Positions 9,401-16,837 of a stretch of 33,233 nucleotides of DNA are shown here, one piece after another. A model generated the notes under the pieces. That model had not been told where the DNA came from. It saw only the letters and a program-made list of their open reading frames with translations, and searched no databases. The stretch comes from an uncultured Myxococcales bacterium (GTDB taxonomy: Bacteria > Myxococcota_A > Polyangia > Nannocystales > Nannocystaceae), in contig CADEGN010000063.1 of the NCBI GenBank assembly GCA_902826865.1, forward strand, positions 1 to 33,233. The letters are read 5' to 3'. Every line of letters begins with the position of its first letter. Position 1 is the first letter of the stretch. The translations under genes were made by a program, and so were the position numbers.

Positions 9401-10284
9401 GCGATCTGCGTCCACGCCGAGCGCGCCGCATCGAAATCGCCGGCCCGGTAGAGTGCCGAGGCTCGCTCGAGTTGCAGAGACCGCGCGTTGTCACCGTCGG
9501 GCGAGATGTCGATGATTTCAGCGAGCACGCCGGCCACCGCGGGCCAATCCGCTCGCGCCGCGTGCAGCCGCCAGCTGGCGCGACGCGGCGCGATGTCCTG
9601 CGCCGCCGGTTTTGGCAGAGACGCCAGCGTGCTCGCGGCGGTATCGAACTCGCCGAGGATCACTTGCAGCCGGGCGAGGCCAAGCCGCGAGAGGCGTTCG
9701 GCGTGTGCGCGCTCGGTCGCAACCGCGTCGGCAGGCGCGGCGGCGGCCGCTTCATAGGCATCGCGTGCGGCGGGTCGCTCGTCGAACGTGACGAGAAGAT
9801 CACCGCGCGTCGCTGCAACGAGCGCGGGAAGCACCGCTAGCTCGGCAGCTGCCGCCACCGCTTTGTCGCCAAGCGCCCGGCAGCGCTTGCGCGCGAACAA
9901 TCGCGCCGCTTCAAGATGAGCCCGCACCCCGAGCTCCGGCGCGCCCGCTCGCCCGGCGCCTTGCGCGGCGGCTAGCGCCAGCTCCAGCGCGAAGTCCACC
10001 GAAGCCGAAGCCGATCGGAGCACGTGCGCACTCAACACCTGCACTTCGATCCGCTCCGCGGCATTGAGATCGCGGCGCTCGCGGATGGACTGCAGCAGAT
10101 CGTACGCGGCGCGCCAGCGCTCAAGCCCTAATAGCGCACGCGCTCGGAGGGTGCCGTTTTGCACGGGCGACAGCCCGCCGCCGTCGTTGGCATCGTCCAA
10201 CCGCGCCAGCGCGGCGGTAAGCGAGAAGTTGGTGATGTCCGCGGAAATGCTGCGTGCGATCGGAGGAAGCTGCTCGTACGACAT
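6412..10284 (-). CDS. Giant TPR protein with embedded C39-like cysteine peptidase domain
   Basis: 1290 residues. Residues 1-320 are helical TPR-like repeats. Residues ~322-460 form a peptidase C39-like domain: Q331 and C336 in QLRNHCGPAS, H415 in TSRHVAVAIGYDD and D433 in EVQDPM match the oxyanion Gln and Cys-His-Asp triad of papain-like C39 peptidases, so catalysis looks possible. Residues ~480-1290 are another long TPR solenoid (motifs such as WPNDEWPQQYLGRVRDSQDR and PDDPSNWCWIADCRIRMNDR). No signal peptide or membrane segment is seen, so it is probably cytoplasmic. In the family, C39 domains cleave after double-glycine leaders, usually fused to ABC transporters; here there is none. The substrate is unknown; TPRs would present partners to the peptidase. 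It is followed, 57 bases off, by a terminator-like hairpin. Confidence 0.88.
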   Translation of the reverse strand: MSYEQLPPIARSISADITNFSLTAALARLDDANDGGGLSPVQNGTLRARALLGLERWRAAYDLLQSIRERRDLNAAERIEVQVLSAHVLRSASASVDFALELALAAAQGAGRAGAPELGVRAHLEAARLFARKRCRALGDKAVAAAAELAVLPALVAATRGDLLVTFDERPAARDAYEAAAAAPADAVATERAHAERLSRLGLARLQVILGEFDTAASTLASLPKPAAQDIAPRRASWRLHAARADWPAVAGVLAEIIDISPDGDNARSLQLERASALYRAGDFDAARSAWTQIAAATNDWASKIATRALGKLDGPAHRRARLHAFPSVTQLRNHCGPASVELCMRFFGTTAEQIEIAREIKQPDGGTPVHRMRQYMTAAGFHTRRIEADLDHLRAILDRGIPVIVEEDYSTSRHVAVAIGYDDRREILEVQDPMTHEVRETSYDELPKLREFSNHGALVAVPGDRADLIAALDEAGAVECDYITTTDLAWEAHDQKRGDDADRLVAEAIAQHEAYELAWVLRFVRADARRYDQPGRDSEAALAEVLDAILRLWPNDEWPQQYLGRVRDSQDRLEEALAAFERARDRDPDDPSNWCWIADCRIRMNDRQAARKALEEALRRDPSHTRSNENLADVAFGFGDQSLAKILNDCALELSPSNAFNWYVRGRILGATDDLGDSIAAYDRALELRPDAPGFAVGRARVMARAGRVDDAITSLETLRAKRPEDAHLMTDLADLAYNHERYEVCLAVCDQLAALDPATATPLAIGGAARCMKGELDAGLAQLRAALTRRPTYAWAHREMARALAGASRWDEAISASAANLGLNNGPDAVYRFGDTLVAAGHTHDGVGYLRRAARSGELTETQLDRVATTVFEHNGGGAAHDLFGSLAKEHPRDLGIARAHVALLLEKLWAPGAATAPLSHLSELERDSPWVLADQADALMHRSIDDEPRGEALFERAIAAGPGLVAPRRWYARCLNTRGRFAAALDVLTPLPDTAETLADRVHALLGLGREPEATAAIERWFASLPVGTPEARRQPLLYQIAYANRRWDECLTLASALAAGAGELDDDGKLGRWEAARFECLIELGRHDEALAFGTAQCGTAAEFGRLAYTALASRGVAVARQLAERGHALAPNEANCLTTLARLADIDGDLDRADELWRGLKQLSTWHIHDENLGRLAMSRGDFVAAQVHVDPAVACGHTCPVAWRHRAELALLQGDRPRALAAAERAWACLQLELRPCSPALEGLLAGLRGEVDVSEEKLRAALDRAESASDRALIERVAAALAA

Positions 10285-10323
10285 GGCGGCGGGCGAGAGA
10301 ATAACCGGTTGCGCGTCTCGAAA

Positions 10324-10941
10324 TCAGCGTCCACGTACCTCGGGGCGGGGAGCCCTGCGGGCTGTCCAGGACGAGGCCTGCACTAGCGAAGAGCAAAAGC
10401 GCTCACCGGTCGAAGCGATGGTGGCCTTGTAACCGAGATTTGGCGAGGCGGAGCGAGCGCGGGGAGGGCTCACCGAGGAGAACCCGCGTCGAGAAATGCC
10501 GCCTTCGGGAGAGTCGCCGTTGAGGCCGAGACACGCGGCCACGAGATCGTGGTGCGCCTCGCCGAGGTGCTTGCGATCTTCGAACCACTCGGCGCACAGC
10601 TCTTGCACAAGGGAGTCGAGGTCCTCGTCGGGGGAGCGCGTACCGTCGGCCGCGATCTCGTGCGCGGTGGCGGCGACGGTAGTGTCCTCGAGGTCGACCT
10701 CTGCGTAACGGCCGGCCACGCCGAGCATCTGCGACAGCTCGGCCGCGATCACGGGGCCCGCAACGTGACGGCCGATCACCACGATGCGATCGCCACGCGA
10801 TTCGCGAACGGCATGAAGGTAGGCCAGCGGCCCGTCCGCCGTGCGATCCGTGGGCTCGAGCCCGCGGCGCTTCGCGATCGCGAGCAGCGTGCGGTGGACC
10901 GTGTCCAGGTTCGCGACGGCACACCAGCCCCAGGCGATCAT
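10324..10941 (-). CDS. Protein of unknown function with a repeat-derived C-terminal tail
   Basis: 205 residues from an ATG at 10941. I do not recognise the family. Residues 1-143 look like a genuine small soluble protein (RIVVIGRHVAGPVIAAELSQ, then DLDSLVQELCAEWFEDRKHL). The remaining ~60 residues are basic and low-complexity and are encoded by DNA that includes repeat module A (10423-10470), so the original stop has probably been lost or displaced by repeat DNA. It lies 39 bases upstream of the TPR/C39 gene on the same strand and could be co-transcribed with it; a functional link is speculative. A more upstream start at 11052 would add an Arg-rich leader and is rejected. Confidence 0.55.
   Translation of the reverse strand: MIAWGWCAVANLDTVHRTLLAIAKRRGLEPTDRTADGPLAYLHAVRESRGDRIVVIGRHVAGPVIAAELSQMLGVAGRYAEVDLEDTTVAATAHEIAADGTRSPDEDLDSLVQELCAEWFEDRKHLGEAHHDLVAACLGLNGDSPEGGISRRGFSSVSPPRARSASPNLGYKATIASTGERFCSSLVQASSWTARRAPRPEVRGR
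10423..10470 (+). repeat. Interspersed repeat module A, copy 2
   Basis: Second copy of the element at 1324-1372, in the same orientation, with about 40 of 47 positions shared. It lies within the 3' part of the unknown minus-strand gene and supplies part of its C-terminal tail (peptide RARSASPNLGYKA, matched by RARSAAPNPAYKP from copy 1 on the same strand). Confidence 0.6.
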
Positions 10942-11223
10942 GCTCGCAGTATGGCTTCGGACATGCGCAAGGACAACACGACGCCAGCGGCGTCGCAACG
11001 GTGGGAGGCCGCGCTCTTGCACACTACTCCGACGGAGACGAAGATGACACACGCGGGAAGGAGTGGTGATGCCAAGAAGTGCGGGAAAGCGGTTACGAAG
11101 CAGATCTCGCGCCGGCGCACGGCGGGCGGAGTTGCGCGTCCGGCCGGTTCATCAGGGCGAGCGCAGCGTGTCGGATCACGCCGTCCGCGTGCGGCAGGGC
11201 CGCTTGCCGCTGATGGTGTGCAG

Positions 11224-12285
11224 ATGAGGGCGCGCGCAGGGATCCTCTTCCTGGTGCTGCTCGCGTGCGCGCGCCCTGCGGATCCCCGCAATCCGCGTGC
11301 ACCCTCTCGGCCGGTCGCGGCGCAACCGTTGGCGCGGTTCATCGCGCAGATGCACCGGTCGATCCACGACGAATGGGCGTGGGGGTTCCTCGAGCTGCTC
11401 GATGCCAAAGGCCGGCAACACCCGCTCAACGACTTCGCGTTGTGGTCGCGAGTCGAGATCGTGCTCGATCGCGATGGCAACATCGAGAATGTCACGACTG
11501 TGCGGCACTCCGGCAGCTTGGCCTTCGATGCCGCGGCGCGCGAGGCCGTGCACGCGGCGGGGCCGTTTGTCGATCCGCCCGCCGACATTCGCTCGGGAAA
11601 CGGCAAGATCTACCTGCACTGGGCACTTCATCGGGACGAGCGCGCGTGCGGAACGTTCGGCGCTTCGCCTTTTGTCCTCCTCAATCCCGACGACGGCGAT
11701 CGACCCGATCCCGAGAACATCGCTCGCGGCGGTCGGATTGAACGCGATGCACTGGGCCGCCGTCCCTCCAAACCCACAGCACCAGCGGACGCGGCCGGGC
11801 CTGCTGCACCGTCGGGTGAAGCCGATGGCGATCACCCCGACGCTCGCAAACTCGCCAACGAATGGCTGCACTACTTTGCCGTCGGCGACATCGAACGGAT
11901 GCTTGCCCGCACGAGCCTTCCGTTCTCGGCCAACGAGTCGGTCGCCGCACGCACCAGAGACGAGCTGCGCGAGGTTCTGGCCACCATGTACGCCGAAGCC
12001 AGGGCCGCGGGCAGGCCCAAGGCTGCGAAGTTGTTTGCCGCCGAAGGCCTGCGCGAGCTCTTTGGCGGCGTGCCGAGTAGCGTGCAACAAGGGCAGGGCC
12101 GCTTGTTTGCCCTGACGAAAGTTGGCAACGACTACGTGATCTTGGGCAAACCGCACCGCGAACGCGTATTTCCACCTCACGGCACCAGCGAGATGGGCGG
12201 GCACGCGGGTTTTTGCAACGGTGCGCAGGCCTCGTGGGGGCCCGAGGTGCTCTCATTTCTCGCGGAGTTCGGCGTCAAGCGGTGA
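11224..12285 (+). CDS. Lipoprotein with TonB-C-like and NTF2-like domains
   Basis: The 353-residue product has a lipoprotein signal (ILFLVLLAC, acylated C15). Residues ~60-145 resemble the TonB C-terminal fold (VEIVLDRDGNIENVTTVRHS, then FDAAAREAVHAAGPF and IYLHWALHRDE), a periplasmic module. An Ala/Pro-rich linker (~180-205) leads to a helical stretch with KLANEWLHYFAVGDIERML, which looks like the start of an NTF2/SnoaL-like domain (DUF4878-type); that second call is tentative. It lacks the N-terminal transmembrane helix of true TonB, so it is more likely one of the stand-alone TonB-C lipoproteins common in myxobacteria than an energy transducer. ATG 11224 is chosen for the signal peptide, although the frame is open for 675 bases upstream. 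Confidence 0.8.
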   Translation: MRARAGILFLVLLACARPADPRNPRAPSRPVAAQPLARFIAQMHRSIHDEWAWGFLELLDAKGRQHPLNDFALWSRVEIVLDRDGNIENVTTVRHSGSLAFDAAAREAVHAAGPFVDPPADIRSGNGKIYLHWALHRDERACGTFGASPFVLLNPDDGDRPDPENIARGGRIERDALGRRPSKPTAPADAAGPAAPSGEADGDHPDARKLANEWLHYFAVGDIERMLARTSLPFSANESVAARTRDELREVLATMYAEARAAGRPKAAKLFAAEGLRELFGGVPSSVQQGQGRLFALTKVGNDYVILGKPHRERVFPPHGTSEMGGHAGFCNGAQASWGPEVLSFLAEFGVKR

Positions 12286-12404
12286 CGCCCACACCATCGC
12301 CGCAGCCGGCTGTGGCGTGCGTCCGCAGTATGACCACTGCGAGATTCACCCGTTCGCAGCATCGTCTTGGCGCGCGACGATGCGTTGTTCGCCGTGGCCG
12401 AACG

Positions 12405-13796
12405 TCACACCACGCCCGCGGCGTCGAGTCCCGCGAGGAGGTCGGCGATCACGCGTAGCCCCCGTGATAGCTCATCGTGATCGCGCGGTGGCCCTAGTGA
12501 GATCCGCACCGCGTTTCGGCGCAGCTCGCCGACCGCGAACGCTTCACCAGGGATCACGGCCACGCAGCGCTGTGCGGCCGCCGCAACGAAACCCGCGCTC
12601 GTGCGGCCCGCTGGCAGCGGCAGCCACAGATGGAACGCTCCGGCATCGCCACCTCGGGCAGCGTCCCCGAGGATCCGTCGCGCGATCGTCTGGCGAATCC
12701 TGGCCTCATCGCGTCGCGCCGAGGCCATCAGCTCGGCCGTACCGTCTTCGATCCATCGGGACGCGACCTCGACCATCGGGGGTGCCGCCATCACGGCAGT
12801 TGCCCACAACGGCTCGTGGAACCGAGCGGCCGCACCTGGTGGGACCGCGAGGAAACCAACCCGGAGTCCTGGAGCGACCGATTTGGTGCACGCGCACACG
12901 AGGTGGCCGAGCTCCGGCACCAGCGCCGACACGGCGGGCAACGCCGGCTCGGCAAGAAAGCCGTAGACGTCGTCTTCAATCACCGCGACGTTGTGGCGCG
13001 CTGCGACTTCCGCGATGCGCTCGCGGCGAGCGCTCGACATCACCCGCGCGGTCGGGTTCTGGAGGCTGGGCATACAGTAGATGATGCGCGCTCGCGGAGC
13101 ACGGCACGCCTCGTCGAGCGCCTCGGGCACCATGCCGTCGTCATCCAGCTCGATCGCGCGCATATTCCGACCAAGCGCGCGCGCCAAGGCGATCATTGCG
13201 GGATACGTGACTTCGTCGGCGACGATGGTGTCGCCAGGACGGCTAAGCCCCAACACCGCGACCGTCAGTGCGTGCTGAGCTCCGGCGCACACGAGCACAC
13301 GCTCCCGCGTGGTCGACAGCCCGCTGCGGGCGATCCAGCGGACCGCGGACTCGCGATGGCGAAGCAGGCCCGACTGCGGCTTGTATTCGTCGAACAGCGA
13401 TGCCAAATCGGGGGTGGCTGCCAGCGACTGCAGCGCCAGTGCGATTCGGTGATCGTGTTCGGGAACACGGAGAAAACTGAGACCGAGATCGATGACCGAC
13501 CGATCCGAGGGATCCCGGAACTCAACCGCGGCCGCCGGAGCTGGTACTTCGGCGGCTGCGCGCACGAACGAACCGCGACCGACCTCGCCGTTGACCAACC
13601 CACGCTCGATCGCGACGGCGTAGGCCCGGCTCACGGTACCTACCGTGACACCGAGGGTATCGGCGAGCTCGCGATGGGTGGGTAGACGGTCGCCGGGCTT
13701 GAGTCGTTGCGATGCGACGTCGTCCGCGAGCGCATCGGCGATCGCGAGGTAGCGAGGACCGCTGCGACTGGCAAGGCGCGGCTTCCACGGTGCCAT
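12405..13796 (-). CDS. MocR/GntR-family regulator with aminotransferase domain
   Basis: 463 residues. A winged helix-turn-helix of GntR type spans 12-78 (YLAIADALADDV, LPTHRELADTLGVTVGTVSR). A fold-type I aminotransferase-like domain follows: SLQNPTA at 244-250, EDDVYGF at 274-280, PLP-binding K305 in CACTKSVAPGLRVGF, and R312. These match MocR regulators, which sense PLP or amino-compound adducts and activate or repress a divergent gene. Here that gene is the EamA transporter, followed by the PhzF isomerase, so this protein probably controls their expression. The start at 13796 gives the normal short leader before the HTH; the longer open frame to 13934 would run through the operator region. 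Effector unknown. Confidence 0.92.
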   Translation of the reverse strand: MAPWKPRLASRSGPRYLAIADALADDVASQRLKPGDRLPTHRELADTLGVTVGTVSRAYAVAIERGLVNGEVGRGSFVRAAAEVPAPAAAVEFRDPSDRSVIDLGLSFLRVPEHDHRIALALQSLAATPDLASLFDEYKPQSGLLRHRESAVRWIARSGLSTTRERVLVCAGAQHALTVAVLGLSRPGDTIVADEVTYPAMIALARALGRNMRAIELDDDGMVPEALDEACRAPRARIIYCMPSLQNPTARVMSSARRERIAEVAARHNVAVIEDDVYGFLAEPALPAVSALVPELGHLVCACTKSVAPGLRVGFLAVPPGAAARFHEPLWATAVMAAPPMVEVASRWIEDGTAELMASARRDEARIRQTIARRILGDAARGGDAGAFHLWLPLPAGRTSAGFVAAAAQRCVAVIPGEAFAVGELRRNAVRISLGPPRDHDELSRGLRVIADLLAGLDAAGVV

Positions 13797-13824
13797 CACG
13801 AAGAAGGTTGCACAGCCGCCGAGG

Positions 13825-13848
13825 ATTGTCACGGTGACAATAATGTCA
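13825..13848. promoter_or_regulatory. Overlapping dyads upstream of the MocR gene, probable operator
   Basis: ATTGTCAC-G-GTGACAAT (13825-13841) is a perfect 8-base-pair dyad, and TGACA-ATAA-TGTCA (13835-13848) is a second one sharing half of it. They lie 29-52 bases upstream of the MocR start and just before the candidate promoter of the transporter. Position and symmetry fit binding by the GntR-type wing-helix domain and autoregulation. Confidence 0.6.
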
Positions 13849-13876
13849 TTGCACAGATCCTGGCTTGTTCTATGGT
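13849..13876 (+). promoter_or_regulatory. Candidate promoter for eamA-phzF
   Basis: TTGCAC and TATGGT are separated by 16 bases and lie about 75 bases upstream of the transporter start. They resemble -35 and -10 boxes. The regulator dyad at 13825-13848 directly abuts the -35 box, as expected for control by the divergent MocR protein. Confidence 0.4.
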
Positions 13877-13924
13877 TGTCCATGTGCTTCGGGTGGCCGG
13901 AAAACCCGAAATCCGCGGACCCCG

Positions 13925-13942
13925 ATTGTATCAATTGTATCG
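13925..13942 (+). promoter_or_regulatory. Tandem 9-base direct repeat before eamA
   Basis: ATTGTATCA is followed immediately by ATTGTATCG, 10 bases before the transporter ATG. The half-site resembles the ATTGTCAC arm of the upstream dyad. MocR regulators are known to use direct repeats, so this may be a second operator, possibly placed to block translation or elongation. The short AT-rich block stands out from the surrounding GC-rich DNA. Confidence 0.45.
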
Positions 13943-13951
13943 ATTCAGATC

Positions 13952-14905
13952 ATGTCGTTCCCCGAATCACGCCGCACACGCATCGTCATCGCGTTCGCGG
14001 TGATTTACGTGGTGTGGGGATCGACCTTTCTCGCGACACGTTGGGTGGTCGAGGAGGTGCCACCGTTTCTCGCGTTCGGAATGAGGTTCGCACTGGCCGG
14101 GGCGATGCTGCTTGGAGTCGGCAAGTGGCGAGGCGAGGCGCTGCCTCGGCCAAGACATTGGCCTGCGCTCGCCGCAATCGGCGTGCTGCTTTTCGTCTGT
14201 GGCAGCGGCAGTGTGGTGTGGGCGCAGTCGCACGGCCTCGCCTCGGGCACTGCCGCGCTGCTGGTCGCGACGGTGCCGCTTTGGCTGACGGTGCTGGCGC
14301 GCGTGGGTGGAGAACGCACGCCACCGCGGAGTTTGCTCGGGCTCGCGGTCGGCTTCGCGGGCACTGCATTGTTGGTACGCCCCGGTGGCGATGTCTCGTG
14401 GCACGCGAGTCTCATCCTCATTGGCACGCTCGGGTGGGCGAGCGGCTCGCTGCTTACGCGGCGATTGCCTAATCTTGGTGGCGGCACCTCGGCCGCTGCC
14501 GCACCCATGCTTTGTGGTGGCGTGGCACTCGTGAGCATTGGTTCAAGCGTGGGTGAGCTCGAACGCTGGCCAGCAGAGGTCTCGACGCGCGCTATCACGG
14601 CGTTGATGTACTTGGTCGTCGTCGGATCGGTGCTCGGATTTCGCGCATATACGTGGCTGCTCGCCCACGTCGCTCCAGCCAAGGTCGGTACCTACGCTTT
14701 CGTGAATCCGTTGGTTGCAGTCGTGCTCGGTGCGGCGGCCGGCGAGCCAATTTCGTTCGCCACCGCCGTCGCGATGGCGCTTGTCGTGATTGGCGTGGTC
14801 TGCACAGTAGTGCCTGCGTCTGGAGCGGCTGGCCGCGCAGACGGAAGCGCGACGCGCGTCAAAGTCCTTGCCAAACCAAGTCCTATGGCATCGTCCACAA
14901 AGTGA
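13952..14905 (+). CDS. EamA-family (drug/metabolite superfamily) permease
   Basis: 317 residues with about ten hydrophobic helices in two repeated EamA units. The first unit opens with VIAFAVIYVVWGSTFLATRW, the classic N-terminal EamA motif, and contains FLAFGMRFALAGAMLL; the second opens near LILIGTLGWASGSLLTRR and ends with TYAFVNPLVAVVLGAAAGE. Such inner-membrane carriers export amino acids and related metabolites or drugs; the substrate cannot be read from sequence. It diverges from the MocR gene and precedes phzF by 7 bases, so the two should be one transcript. A short hydrophilic tail follows the last helix. ATG 13952 puts the start just before the first helix. Confidence 0.92.
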   Translation: MSFPESRRTRIVIAFAVIYVVWGSTFLATRWVVEEVPPFLAFGMRFALAGAMLLGVGKWRGEALPRPRHWPALAAIGVLLFVCGSGSVVWAQSHGLASGTAALLVATVPLWLTVLARVGGERTPPRSLLGLAVGFAGTALLVRPGGDVSWHASLILIGTLGWASGSLLTRRLPNLGGGTSAAAAPMLCGGVALVSIGSSVGELERWPAEVSTRAITALMYLVVVGSVLGFRAYTWLLAHVAPAKVGTYAFVNPLVAVVLGAAAGEPISFATAVAMALVVIGVVCTVVPASGAAGRADGSATRVKVLAKPSPMASSTK

Positions 14906-14912
14906 GTCCGAC

Positions 14913-15695
14913 ATGCGCATTCCGATCCACCAGGTCGACGCCTTCACTGAGCGTCGGTTTGCCGGCAACCCTGCGGCGGTCTGCTTATTGGAGTCGTGGA
15001 TTGACGACGCCACGTTGCAGGCGATCGCGGCCGAGAACAACCTCGCGGAGACCGCGTTCGTCGTACAAGACCACGAGCGTATCGAGTTGCGGTGGTTCAC
15101 GCCGACCGTCGAGATCGAGCTTTGCGGGCATGCGACTCTCGCCGCTGCCTTCGTCTTGCGACAAACCGGGCGCGTCCGTGCCGATCTCATGGAGTTTGAG
15201 ACCCGCGAAGCCGGGCGACTGCTCGTGCGGGTCGACGGTGACTTGCTCGAGCTCGACTTTCCCGCACGGCCGGCGGTCGCCGTTGCGCCGGTGCTGGGAT
15301 TGAGCGCAGCCCTTGGTGCCGAGGTTCGATCGTTGTGGAAGGCGCGCAAGTATCTCGCGGTCCTCGACGACGAGAGCGCCGTGCTCGCCGTCAAACCCGA
15401 CTTCGGCTTCATCGCAGGCCTCGACGGCGACGGCGTCATCGTCACTGCGCCGGGGCGCGAGGTCGACTTCGTATCGCGTTACTTCGCACCGCACGCCGGC
15501 GTGCCTGAGGATCCGGTGACCGGTAGCGCGCACTGCACCCTCGTACCTTTTTGGGCGGAGCGCCTCGGCAAGAACGCCATGTCGGCCCGGCAGCTCTCTG
15601 CCCGCGGCGGATCGTTGCGCTGCCGCGTGGCCGCCGATCGCGTGTTCATGGCCGGAAAATGCGTGCCCTACCTCGTCGGCGAGATCGACGTGTGA
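14913..15695 (+). CDS. PhzF family isomerase/epimerase
   Basis: 260 residues, the usual PhzF length. Motifs of the two-lobed diaminopimelate-epimerase-like fold are present: QVDAFTERRFAGNPAAVCLL at the N-terminus, catalytic Glu E46 in NNLAETAFV, ELCGHATLAAA, and near the C-terminus EDPVTGSAHC. Characterised PhzF isomerises dihydro-3-hydroxyanthranilate in phenazine synthesis, but no other phenazine genes are present, so this is one of the many PhzF-like proteins of unknown substrate. Co-transcription with the EamA carrier and MocR control suggest a small amino-acid-like metabolite that is isomerised and exported, as inference. The start at 14913 aligns with family N-termini. Confidence 0.93.
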   Translation: MRIPIHQVDAFTERRFAGNPAAVCLLESWIDDATLQAIAAENNLAETAFVVQDHERIELRWFTPTVEIELCGHATLAAAFVLRQTGRVRADLMEFETREAGRLLVRVDGDLLELDFPARPAVAVAPVLGLSAALGAEVRSLWKARKYLAVLDDESAVLAVKPDFGFIAGLDGDGVIVTAPGREVDFVSRYFAPHAGVPEDPVTGSAHCTLVPFWAERLGKNAMSARQLSARGGSLRCRVAADRVFMAGKCVPYLVGEIDV

Positions 15696-15993
15696 GGGCC
15701 GATCCTCGACCGCACGGTGAAACCCGCATCAAGCATCGACCAGACAGGCAGGCGCCCCCGTCGTCGAAGCTGCCGAACCCGGGCGAAACCTTCGCCCCGC
15801 GGGGACCGACAGCGGTCAGCTCGGTTCCAGCGACATGGTACGCGCTGCTCGCGCGGAGAAACGCGGCGCGCCTCGCGGAAGGTGGGTCGTCCGAACATCG
15901 ATTGTAGCCGCGTGCGCGCGGGTGCTGCGAGGAACCCGAGCGCCTGGCTCGTAGATGCGCGACAGGTTTGGCCGGTCGGCGTCCTCCAAGTGG

Positions 15994-16692
15994 ATGGATC
16001 ACGAATCTCGCCATGGCTTGGTCCTTGCGATGATCGTCGCGTGCGGCGGTTGCACATTCAACACCGGAGGCTTGGATCTTGGGGCTCCGACGACGTCACT
16101 GACAGTCGGCATCGCTGGCTCGTCGGATACTGGCGACGACACCGAGGGGGCAACAGATAGCTCGACGAGCGCGGCCGCCTCCACGAGCGCGTCGGCGATG
16201 GACACGGGCAGCAGCGGGCCTACAGATAGCGGTGGTGTCGCGGATACCGGCGGTGTTGCGGATACCGGCGGCGCTGCGGACAGTGGCGGCATTGGTGACA
16301 GTGACGGTGGATCGAGCAGCGAAGGGCTGGAGGATAGCAGCGGAGCTCAGCAAGGCGAGAGCGAAGGTGGGTCGAGCGGCCTACCAGGCCCGCAACCGGC
16401 GACCGGCCTGTGGGCCGATTGTCACGGCGACGACCTTAGCGCCTGCGATGCCGATCAACTGTGCCTGTCGCTGCTCGATCCCGTCGATCGGAGCGAGCTT
16501 GCGGCGTTCTGCACCGCTGAATGCAACAATATCGGCCCCTGCGATCCCGTACCCGGGGCGACGGCGATCCCATCATGCGAGCCGCTCGGCGGCATCGATC
16601 CACCGATCTGCGTGCTCGACTGCAGCGGTGGTGGCAGCTGTCCCGCGCCGATGGGTTGCTTCGACTTCGGCGACATCTCCGTGTGTGCGTGA
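15994..16692 (+). CDS. Lipoprotein with Ser/Gly/Asp linker and small Cys-rich domain
   Basis: The 232-residue product has a signal peptide (GLVLAMIVAC, likely acylated C17). A long linker rich in Ser, Thr, Gly and Asp extends to about residue 145 and includes three 18-base repeats encoding GVADTG-like units. The C-terminal ~85 residues hold about a dozen cysteines (WADCHGDDLSACDADQLCL, CTAECNNIGPCDP, CVLDCSGGGSCP), probably a disulfide-bonded exported module. The family is not recognised. An upstream ATG at 15955 would lengthen the leader; 15994 gives the better signal. It lies 145 bases upstream of the vWA lipoprotein gene on the same strand. Confidence 0.75.
   Translation: MDHESRHGLVLAMIVACGGCTFNTGGLDLGAPTTSLTVGIAGSSDTGDDTEGATDSSTSAAASTSASAMDTGSSGPTDSGGVADTGGVADTGGAADSGGIGDSDGGSSSEGLEDSSGAQQGESEGGSSGLPGPQPATGLWADCHGDDLSACDADQLCLSLLDPVDRSELAAFCTAECNNIGPCDPVPGATAIPSCEPLGGIDPPICVLDCSGGGSCPAPMGCFDFGDISVCA
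16234..16287 (+). repeat. Three 18-base tandem repeats in lipoprotein linker
   Basis: Units at 16234-16251, 16252-16269 and 16270-16287 follow the pattern GGTGTxGCGGATACCGGC; the third unit is diverged. They encode GVADTG, GVADTG and GAADSG. Because the unit is a multiple of three, copy-number change would alter linker length without a frameshift. Confidence 0.75.
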
Positions 16693-16837
16693 GGTCGCGC
16701 CCGTCCTGGTCCGCCGGCGAGCCTGGCACGTCGTGGGGCGATGCTGCGCGGAGGAGGTGATCCGTCGCCCTGGTTGTGCGGCGCGCGCCCGGGGCCACGC
16801 GTTGCGACAACCGCGAGAGTGAGGAGTCCTAGGAACG

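Noticed and set aside
10549..11223. Upstream extension of the TonB-C-like lipoprotein frame
   Set aside because: The signal peptide begins at 11224; upstream residues are the mirror of the minus-strand unknown gene.
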